A stretch of DNA of 29,984 bases, taken from CAIWHR01 sp040007035 (GTDB taxonomy: Bacteria; Pseudomonadota; Gammaproteobacteria; Burkholderiales; Casimicrobiaceae). Of this stretch, positions 24,413 through 29,984 are shown one piece after another (position 1 is the first letter of the stretch; each line of letters opens with the position of its first letter). Both the position numbers and the translations under genes were made by a program. The stretch is taken from the NCBI GenBank assembly GCA_040007035.1, contig JBDTVU010000031.1, positions 1 to 29,984 on the forward strand, in the 5' to 3' direction. Below the pieces are notes generated by a model. It worked only from the letters and a program-made list of their open reading frames with translations, searched no databases and was not told the origin of the DNA.

Positions 24413-25753
24413 ATGTTCGTCAGTACGTTCGATCTGTATCGCATCGGTCCAGGGCCGTCGTCGGTCCACACCGTCGGCCCGATGCGCGCCGCCCGCCGCT
24501 TCGTCCACGCGCTCGAGGCCGACGGCGCGTTCTTCCAGACCAGCCGCATCCACGTCGACCTCTACGGCTCCGTCGCCTGCACCGGCCGCGACCAGGGGAC
24601 CGACAGCGCGATCATCGCCGGGCTTTCCGGCGACACGCCGGAGACCGCCGACCCGGCGCTGCTCGCCTCGCGCGCCGCACGCGCGAGCGCCGACGGCACG
24701 CTGGCGCTCGCCGGGCGCACGCGGATCACCTTCGATCCGATGGCCGACCTCGTGTTTCACGTCGACAAGGCGTTCGCCTACCACAGCAACGCGCTGCGCT
24801 TCACGGCGCGCAACGGCCGCGGCGAAGCGCTGGCGACGCGGCTCTTCTTCTCCACCGGCGACGGCGACGTGCTGACCGACGGCGAAACCGCGGCGCCGGG
24901 CACCGTGCTGCGCATCCCTTGCGGATTCGCCACCGCCGTGGAGATGCTCGCCGTGGGCCGGGAGCAGGGCAAGAAGGCCACCGACATGGTGCGCGCCAAC
25001 GAGCAGGTGCTGCGCAGCCCCGGCGAACTGCTGGCCCATCTCACACGGACCGCTGCGGCGATGCACGAGGCGATCGAGCGCGGGCTCGCGACCGACGGCA
25101 TGCTCCCCGGCGGGCTTCGCCGGCCGCGGCGCGCGGCGGCGCAAGCGGCGGCGCTCGCCGGGACCGACCCGTCGGCGGCAGCGTGGGCGGCCGTCTACGC
25201 CACGGCTGTGGCGGAGGAAAATGCTGCCGGCGGGCGCGTCGTTGCCGCGCCGTCGAACGGCGCCGCCGGCCCGATCGCGGGCGTGCTCGAGTTGTGGCGG
25301 ACGACGACGCCAATGGCCGACGACAACGGCGCCGCCACGTTCCTGCTCGGCGCGGCAGCGATCGGCCAGTTGCTTCGGCAGAACGGCATCAAGCATTCGG
25401 GGTGCCAGGGAGAAGTCGGCGTCGCCGCGGCGATGGCTGCGGCGGGGCTTGCAGCGGCCGGCGGCGCGACCAACGACCAGTTGCTGTTCGCCGCCGAGCG
25501 TGCACTCGAGCCGCACCTCGGGATGGCCTGCGATCCGGTCGGCGGACTGGTGCAGGATCCGTGCATCGCGCGCAACGCGGCCGCCGCCGCGGTCGCCGTC
25601 CAATCGGCGCGGCTCGCGCTGCGGCAACCGGCGCCGCCGCGCCCCACCCTCGACACGATGATCCGGTTGCTCGTCGAATCGGGCCGCGAAATGGCGGCGC
25701 GCTACAAGGAATCGTCGCTCGGCGGCATCGCCGTCAACGTCGTCGACTGCTGA
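24413..25753 (+). CDS. sdaA: L-serine ammonia-lyase, iron-sulfur type
   Basis: 446 residues, a single-chain enzyme with the beta-domain first (MFVSTFDLYRIGPG, HTVGPMRAARRF, YGSVACTG) and the catalytic alpha-domain after ~170. Three cysteines for the [4Fe-4S] cluster are at 331 (HSGCQGE), 373 (GMACDPVGG) and 384 (VQDPCIARN); their spacing of 42 and 11 equals that of E. coli SdaA (343/385/396). It turns L-serine into pyruvate and ammonia and is oxygen-sensitive. The usual GIGPSSSHT loop reads GPGPSSVHT here, two changes in the substrate-site loop. ATG 24413 follows a GGGG-rich ribosome site; the upstream ATG at 24380 adds an Arg-rich stretch unlike the family. Could act in serine catabolism or detoxification. 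Confidence 0.95.
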   Translation: MFVSTFDLYRIGPGPSSVHTVGPMRAARRFVHALEADGAFFQTSRIHVDLYGSVACTGRDQGTDSAIIAGLSGDTPETADPALLASRAARASADGTLALAGRTRITFDPMADLVFHVDKAFAYHSNALRFTARNGRGEALATRLFFSTGDGDVLTDGETAAPGTVLRIPCGFATAVEMLAVGREQGKKATDMVRANEQVLRSPGELLAHLTRTAAAMHEAIERGLATDGMLPGGLRRPRRAAAQAAALAGTDPSAAAWAAVYATAVAEENAAGGRVVAAPSNGAAGPIAGVLELWRTTTPMADDNGAATFLLGAAAIGQLLRQNGIKHSGCQGEVGVAAAMAAAGLAAAGGATNDQLLFAAERALEPHLGMACDPVGGLVQDPCIARNAAAAAVAVQSARLALRQPAPPRPTLDTMIRLLVESGREMAARYKESSLGGIAVNVVDC

Positions 25754-25754
25754 A

Positions 25755-25769
25755 GCCGGCGCCGCCGGC
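25755..25769 (+). terminator. Short GC hairpin after sdaA
   Basis: GCCGGC (25755-25760) and GCCGGC (25764-25769) form a 6-base stem with a 3-base loop, starting two bases after the sdaA stop. There is no T-run, so it is a weak candidate. Confidence 0.3.
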
Positions 25770-25783
25770 ACCGGACGGCGTGC

Positions 25784-25789
25784 TATGCT
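25784..25789 (+). promoter_or_regulatory. Possible -10 box (TATGCT) for the lipoprotein gene
   Basis: TATGCT lies 29 bases before ATG 25819, within the 65-base gap after sdaA. No good -35 box is seen. Confidence 0.35.
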
Positions 25790-25818
25790 CGCGCCGGAAT
25801 TCGCTCGCAGACCCCGCC

Positions 25819-26175
25819 ATGTTGCCGATCCGCTCCCTGCCGCGTGCCTGCGGGACCGCGCTCCTCGCCGTCACCGTCGCCGCCGTCGCGGCCTGCGGCA
25901 GCATGAAGACGAAAGAAGAGGAAGAGGCGGCGAAGAACACGTTCGCGTGCCTCCTCTCCGGCGAGCGCCTCGTGATCCGGCTGGACGTCGGCGAAGCGCG
26001 GCTGCTGATGCCCTCCGGCGACCGCGTCTCGCTCTACCAGATCCCGGCAGCGTCGGGGGTGCGGTACTCGAACGGCGACATGGAGCTGCGCGGCAAGGGA
26101 ATGGAGCTCCAGCTCGTTCGCAACGCCGCCGCCATCCAGCTCGTCGACTGCAAGCCGTACGAGGTGCCGAAGTAG
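25819..26175 (+). CDS. MliC-like lysozyme-inhibitor lipoprotein
   Basis: 118 residues. The leader ends in the lipobox-like VAAC with Cys26, so the mature protein should be lipid-anchored. After a charged spacer (MKTKEEEEAAKN), the body FACLLSGERLVIRLD, ARLLMPSGDRVSLYQIPAAS, GVRYSNGDMELRGKG and QLVDCKPY matches the MliC fold, with FxC near its start and DCKP at its end forming the usual disulfide. MliC proteins block C-type lysozyme at the outer membrane or periplasm. In classical inhibitors the 'S..GxxYxxg' loop inserts in the lysozyme cleft; SGVRYSNG is its equivalent. The match is good but inhibition is not proven. It may share a message with the dehydrogenase 25 bases downstream. Confidence 0.82.
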   Translation: MLPIRSLPRACGTALLAVTVAAVAACGSMKTKEEEEAAKNTFACLLSGERLVIRLDVGEARLLMPSGDRVSLYQIPAASGVRYSNGDMELRGKGMELQLVRNAAAIQLVDCKPYEVPK

Positions 26176-26200
26176 CGACGCCCCGCGCCCCGGCCGGCGC

Positions 26201-27148
26201 ATGGCCCGGTCGCGCGCACTCCGGCTCTCCGTGATGGCGCCCGCCCCTTCCGCGACGAACGACTCCGAGCGCCGTCGCGTCGGCGTCATCGGCACCGGCG
26301 CGATGGGCGGTGGCGTGGTCGAGGCGTTGGTGCGCGCGGGCTTCGCCACCGTCGCGCGCGACATCCGACCCGAGGCGCAGGATCGGGCCGTGACGCGCGG
26401 CGCCCTCCCGTCGACGTCCCCGGCCGACCTCGCCCGCCGCTGCGAGATCGTGATCGTCCTCGTCGTCGACGCGCTTGAGGTCGAGACGGTGCTCTTCGGC
26501 GCCGACGGTGCGGCGGCGGCCCTCGCGCCCGGCAGCGTCGTCGTCGTCTCGTCGACCGTCGATCCGGCATTTCCGGCGGCGCTCGCGCCGCGGCTCGCGA
26601 CACTCGGCGTTACGCTGCTCGACGCGCCGGTCTCCGGCGGTCCGGCGAAGGCAGCGGCCGGCACGATGACGATGATGGTGTCGGGCGAGCCGGCGGGGCA
26701 GGCGCGCGCGCGGCCGGTACTCGAGCGGATCACCGGGCGGCTGTTCGACCTCGGCCCGCGCGCAGGCGACGCGTCGACGGTCAAGATCGTCAACAACCTG
26801 CTCGCTGGCGCGAACCTCGCCGCCGGCGCCGAGGCGCTGGCGATCGCCGACCGCGCCGGCCTCGACCTCCGCCTCGTCGCCGACGTGATCGGCGCGTCGT
26901 CCGGCGGCAGCTGGATTTTCGCCGACCGCGTGCCGCGTGCGCTGGCCGGCGACCGCGGCGTGCGCGCCGCCGCGCGCATTCTCGCCAAGGATGTCGGCAT
27001 CGCCGTCGACGTCGCAGCGCGCCTCGGCGTCGATGCCGCGTTCGCGCGCACCGCGTACGCGGCGTTCGCCGATGCGATCGAAGCCGGCTACGGCGAGGAG
27101 GACGACGCGGTGCTGGTCAGGCGAGCGCGGGAGCGGGCCGGCGGGTGA
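26201..27148 (+). CDS. NAD(P)-dependent beta-hydroxyacid dehydrogenase (HIBADH family)
   Basis: 315 residues. The N-terminal Rossmann motif is GVIGTGAMGGGVVEALV; then VIVLVVDALEVETVLFG, the substrate-loop DAPVSGGPAKAAAGTMTMM, and the catalytic lysine Lys195 in STVKIVNNLLAGAN. The C-terminal helical domain has AKDVGIAVDVAARLG. These match 3-hydroxyisobutyrate dehydrogenase and tartronate semialdehyde reductase relatives; the exact hydroxyacid is not determined by the visible motifs. ATG 26201 and 26234 are both possible and neither has a good ribosome site; the first ~23 residues are not conserved. It starts 25 bases after the lipoprotein gene and ends 21 bases from the convergent binding-protein gene. 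Confidence 0.92.
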   Translation: MARSRALRLSVMAPAPSATNDSERRRVGVIGTGAMGGGVVEALVRAGFATVARDIRPEAQDRAVTRGALPSTSPADLARRCEIVIVLVVDALEVETVLFGADGAAAALAPGSVVVVSSTVDPAFPAALAPRLATLGVTLLDAPVSGGPAKAAAGTMTMMVSGEPAGQARARPVLERITGRLFDLGPRAGDASTVKIVNNLLAGANLAAGAEALAIADRAGLDLRLVADVIGASSGGSWIFADRVPRALAGDRGVRAAARILAKDVGIAVDVAARLGVDAAFARTAYAAFADAIEAGYGEEDDAVLVRRARERAGG

Positions 27149-27169
27149 CCGTCGCCGCAGCCGGCCGCC

Positions 27170-28984
27170 TCACTGGGGCCGCGCCGCCATGTCGACGTCG
27201 AGGTATTGATACACCTGCGACCGGATCGGGTGCGGCTTGAACGGCCGCACCCACGGCTGCCGCAACTGGTCCTCGATCGCGTGGTAGCCCATCCGCCACG
27301 GCGCGTAGGCGAGTACGATCTCGGTCATCCGGTCGAACAGCTTCGTGCGCGCCGGCGAGTCCGGCAGCCTGCCCGCTTCGACGTAGAGCTGGTCGAACGC
27401 CGCCAGTTTGAATCGTGCCTGATTTTCCTGGCCGGCGTTCGGACCGTACAGAAGCTGCATGAAGTTTTCGGCGTCCGGATAGTCGGCGTTCCAGCCGTCG
27501 CCGCGCATCGGAATCTTGCCCAGCCGCGCCATCTTGCGCAGCTCGGGCACGCGGTCCTTCTTGAAGGCGATCTTGAGGCCGATCGCATCCATGTTCTTCT
27601 TCCACAGCTCGTCGCTCTGGCGCGCCGCCGAATTCGGCGACGACCAGCGCTCGAGGACGAGCGGCTTGCCGTCGGGCGTTTCGCGGTAGCCATCGCCGTC
27701 GCGGTCCTTGTAGCCGAAGCGGTCGAGCAACGCCCGCGCCGCTTCCGGATCGTAGAGCTGCGCTTTCGTCTTCTGCGCCGGATCGTAGCCGGCGATGTCG
27801 GGCGGGATCGGGCTCTCTGCCGGCACCGCGCGGCCCTTCAGCAGCACCCGTATCGCCTCGTCCAGGTCGTAGCCCATGCCGATCGCGCGGCGCAGCGCGA
27901 TCTTCTCCGGCGTGTAGCCGCCCACGACCGGATCGTCCATGTTGAAGTACGTCCACCACGTGTTCGGCCGCAACAGGATTTCGTGTGCGATGCCCTTCGC
28001 CGCGATGTCGGGCCTGAGCTTGCCGCCGACCAACGCCTGCTCAACGAACTCGGACGGCAGCCGCTCGAGCAGGTCGATCTCGCGGTTGAGGAACGCGAGC
28101 CACTGCGCTTGCCCTTCCTCGATCACGCTGACCTCGATCCGCTGCGTGAGCGGCAGCCGCTTGCCGACAAGCGAGGCCGCGATCGACTGCGAATCCGGGG
28201 GAATCGCCCCGGCGGGCGCGTAGGTCGTCAGCCGGAAGCCCGGATTCGCGTCGAGGACGATCTTCGCGCTGCGCTTGTATTCGCCGAGCATGTACGGGCC
28301 GGTGCCGACCGGGTGGGCGCCGAAGTCCTGGCCGTAGGCTTCGACCACCTCGCGGGCGACGGCGCAGGTGTTCGGCACGGCGAGCGCGTACAGGAAACGC
28401 AGGTCCGGCACCTTCAGCCGGATCCTCAGCGTGTAACGGTCGACGAGTTCGAGCCCGGCGATCGGCGTGTCGTAGTCGAACCTGCCGGTCTTCGCGGCCG
28501 TCGCCCGCGCCTCGTCGGCGCCGACGATCTTGCCGTCGACGAGCCACAGCCACGGGCTTTTCACCGCGGGGTCGAGCAGCCGCCTGATCGAATACGCGTG
28601 GTCGGCGGCGGTCAGCTCGCGCTGCTTGCCGCGAAACGCCGGGTCCGGCGTGAAGAAGATGCCCTTGCGCACCTTGAACACGTACGTCGCGCCCTTGTCG
28701 TGCACCGTCGGCATCGCCTCGAGCGTGCGCGGGACGAGTTTCACCGGCCGGACGAGGTAATCATAGTCGAGCATCGGCTCGCAGATGTTGGCGATGATGC
28801 TGTCGGACGCGGCGTCGGAGGCAAACTGCGGATCGAAACTGGTTTCGGCGATCGAGAACACGACGCGCAGCGACTTCACCGGTTCGGCCGCGGTCGCGGA
28901 CATGCCGCCGACCGCGAGCGGGAATGCGAACGCGGCGAGCGCCGCCGCCCGCTGCCAACCTCGTCGCCCGCGCTGTCGCCGCAT
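27170..28984 (-). CDS. Oligopeptide-type ABC transporter substrate-binding protein (SBP_bac_5)
   Basis: 604 residues from ATG 28984. An Arg-rich start and hydrophobic stretch (AAALAAFAFPLAVGG) end near ATAA-EP, a signal peptide for the periplasm. The mature protein has the cluster-C binding-protein features: LRVVFSIAETSFDPQFASD at the start, EPMLDYDYLV, TYVFKVRKGIFFTPD, HPVGTGPYMLGEYKR, and PDAENFMQLLYGPN in the second lobe. These bind peptides or similar ligands for an ABC importer. No permease or ATPase gene lies beside it in the window. In-frame ATGs at 29026 and 29098 are less likely: 29026 overlaps a TACGAT -10-like string. It follows the Yip1 gene by 94 bases. Confidence 0.92.
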   Translation of the reverse strand: MRRQRGRRGWQRAAALAAFAFPLAVGGMSATAAEPVKSLRVVFSIAETSFDPQFASDAASDSIIANICEPMLDYDYLVRPVKLVPRTLEAMPTVHDKGATYVFKVRKGIFFTPDPAFRGKQRELTAADHAYSIRRLLDPAVKSPWLWLVDGKIVGADEARATAAKTGRFDYDTPIAGLELVDRYTLRIRLKVPDLRFLYALAVPNTCAVAREVVEAYGQDFGAHPVGTGPYMLGEYKRSAKIVLDANPGFRLTTYAPAGAIPPDSQSIAASLVGKRLPLTQRIEVSVIEEGQAQWLAFLNREIDLLERLPSEFVEQALVGGKLRPDIAAKGIAHEILLRPNTWWTYFNMDDPVVGGYTPEKIALRRAIGMGYDLDEAIRVLLKGRAVPAESPIPPDIAGYDPAQKTKAQLYDPEAARALLDRFGYKDRDGDGYRETPDGKPLVLERWSSPNSAARQSDELWKKNMDAIGLKIAFKKDRVPELRKMARLGKIPMRGDGWNADYPDAENFMQLLYGPNAGQENQARFKLAAFDQLYVEAGRLPDSPARTKLFDRMTEIVLAYAPWRMGYHAIEDQLRQPWVRPFKPHPIRSQVYQYLDVDMAARPQ

Positions 28985-29078
28985 CGTTCGCACCCCGTCG
29001 TCGCGGCCGGTCGCCGCGGGCGCCATCGTAGCATCCGCGGCGGCGGGCCACGGACGCCGGCGCCGCTCGCGCGCCGGG

Positions 29079-29651
29079 TCAGAGGAGGCCGATCGCACTC
29101 GCCGCGGCGCCGATCACCACTGACGACCCGGCGAGTAGCAGCATCGCGATCCCGACGAACTCGGCCCGATGGTCGGCACCGACGTTGAGCACACGCGCCG
29201 CGCCGAGCCAATAGAGGAACAGCGTGTGGCACAGCGCCACCATGGCGACGATCGCCATCACCGGCAGCAACAGCGTCGCGCCGGCCAGCAGCACGGGGAT
29301 GGCGCCATAGACGGCGACGCGGAATGCGGCGCGGTAATCGCGCGAGCTGCCGTACAGGGGCGCGATCAGCACGAAGATCGCGGCCAGCGCGAACACCGAG
29401 CCGACCGACGCGAAGAACGTGGTCGCGCCGGCGGCGAAGATCTGGTCGCGCGGCACGAGGTAACCGTGGAGCGGGTCCCAGTCGCGGTCGAAGGTCGCCA
29501 TCCCGATCATCGTCGCGGCCGGCGCGAGCAGCGACAGCGGCAGCAGCACACGGCGCACCAGGACATCGATCGACGTGTCCTCGCCGGCGATGCGATCCCA
29601 TTCCGCACGCGGGCGGACGATCAGATAGACGATGCGGCGCAGGGTTTCCAT
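29079..29651 (-). CDS. Yip1-family integral membrane protein
   Basis: 190 residues. A short soluble start (METLRRIVYLIVRPRAEWDRI) is typical of bacterial Yip1 proteins, in which the stretch 'I..P...W..IA.E' is conserved. Five hydrophobic segments follow, including LLPLSLLAPAATMIGMA, SVFALAAIFVLIAPLYG, AVYGAIPVLLAGATLLLP, AIVAMVALCHTLFLYWLG and the C-terminal FVGIAMLLLAGSSVVIGAA. The protein has no known biochemical activity in bacteria; it probably stays in the inner membrane. Its gene is preceded by a TATACT promoter box and diverges from the KTSC gene with 142 bases between, which hold nothing else I recognise. Confidence 0.88.
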   Translation of the reverse strand: METLRRIVYLIVRPRAEWDRIAGEDTSIDVLVRRVLLPLSLLAPAATMIGMATFDRDWDPLHGYLVPRDQIFAAGATTFFASVGSVFALAAIFVLIAPLYGSSRDYRAAFRVAVYGAIPVLLAGATLLLPVMAIVAMVALCHTLFLYWLGAARVLNVGADHRAEFVGIAMLLLAGSSVVIGAAASAIGLL

Positions 29652-29667
29652 GGCGGACGCGAACGCC

Positions 29668-29673
29668 AGTATA
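29668..29673 (-). promoter_or_regulatory. -10 box (TATACT) for the Yip1-family gene
   Basis: On the minus strand ACTATACTGGCG lies about 17 bases before the ATG at 29651, giving a very short leader of about ten bases. The same ACTATACTG precedes cysK. Confidence 0.45.
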
Positions 29674-29793
29674 GTCGTGCGTTACGGCGGCGAGTCGATG
29701 CGAATCCACGTCGTCGCCAAGCGGGTTCCGGTCGGCGCGGGCACGGTTCCTCGCCGGCCGGCGACCGCGGCCGAAGGCGTAAAGGAGAAGCCG

Positions 29794-29984
29794 ATGGAAA
29801 TGAAGCGGATGACCGGTGGCAACCTGCGTGCCGCCGGTTACGACGCAGGACGGCGGGTGCTCGTCGTCGAAATGACCGCCGGCACGTTCGAGTACGCCGG
29901 CGTATCGGCCGACACGTGGCGGCGGATGGCGACGGCGTCGTCGCCGTGGAGCTTCTACCGCGACAACATCGACGAGGAATACCC
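29794..29984 (+). CDS. KTSC-domain protein, N-terminal part (cut by right edge)
   Basis: 63 complete codons are visible before the window ends. ATG 29794 has AAGGAG (29782-29787) six bases before it. The sequence matches the KTSC domain: GYDAGRRVLVVEMTAG, TFEYAGVSADTWRRM and SFYRDNIDEEYP, where KTSC proteins read 'Y....L.V.F..G..Y.Y..V......' and end '..F...I...Y'. KTSC is a short domain of unknown function found alone or after a lysyl-tRNA-synthetase-like region. The S-K-G turn of the family is replaced by SSPW. It is divergent from the Yip1 gene. The C-terminus is outside the window. Confidence 0.85.
   Translation, partial: MEMKRMTGGNLRAAGYDAGRRVLVVEMTAGTFEYAGVSADTWRRMATASSPWSFYRDNIDEEY

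Noticed and set aside
22320..25771. Long minus-strand open frame continuing upstream of the DUF4124 start
   Set aside because: It runs antisense to aceK and sdaA, whose motifs are complete; only the last 162 codons (the DUF4124 gene) are protein-like.

Overview
The window is about 30 kb of very GC-rich DNA (roughly 70% by eye, strong G/C bias at third codon positions), densely packed with ordinary bacterial genes. The gene set points to a betaproteobacterium, probably Burkholderiales or a close relative: a DUF1631 protein, RhlE-type DEAD-box helicase, YaeQ, class I PPK2, DUF4124 protein, stand-alone AceK, YpfJ-type metallopeptidase, TFIIB-type zinc-ribbon protein and a KTSC protein. No 16S rRNA or other taxonomic marker is present, so genus cannot be given. 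I found no tRNA, rRNA, CRISPR array, insertion sequence, integrase, phage structural gene or replication origin. No stretch over 300 bases lacks a gene; the longest gaps (about 140-250 bases) hold promoter-like and hairpin sequences.

Layout. 1-4.8 kb: C-terminal part of a DUF1631 protein, a secreted aspartyl-protease/PDZ protein, then two adjacent genes each broken by an apparent one-base deletion (a short helical protein and a membrane-anchored c-heme sensor with a HAMP segment). 4.9-9.2 kb: rhlE with a long leader, then an MFS exporter, an AEC permease and yaeQ in one closely spaced run. 9.4-12.5 kb: ppk2 followed by a tightly coupled three-gene cassette (48-residue basic peptide, GT-A-like glycosyltransferase, GDP-mannose 3,5-epimerase-like enzyme) whose cistrons overlap by ATGA. 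12.5-13.5 kb: cysK on the minus strand. 13.6-16.4 kb: a large unassigned protein with a GNAT-like core, a convergent secreted small protein with a frameshift, and a SET-domain methyltransferase. 16.5-19.1 kb: an esterase, DUF2237 protein and quinone-oxidoreductase-like enzyme in one probable operon. 19.1-21.8 kb: TPR protein, YpfJ-type metallopeptidase, a zinc-ribbon protein with no usual start codon, and a small exported protein. 21.8-29.98 kb: DUF4124 protein (minus), aceK, L-serine ammonia-lyase, an MliC-like lipoprotein, a 3-hydroxyisobutyrate-dehydrogenase-family enzyme, then minus-strand oligopeptide-binding protein and Yip1-family membrane protein, and the start of a KTSC protein at the right edge.

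Working together. Most of the region is housekeeping and stress metabolism: cysteine synthesis, serine deamination to pyruvate, control of isocitrate flux, polyphosphate-driven nucleotide phosphorylation, RNA remodelling and envelope proteins. The least conventional elements are the peptide/glycosyltransferase/epimerase cassette, the 568-residue unassigned protein with a structured inverted repeat in front of it, and the zinc-ribbon gene that continues in frame after the ypfJ stop codon. Three apparent one-base indels in small genes raise the possibility of assembly errors, and should be resolved before calling those genes dead.
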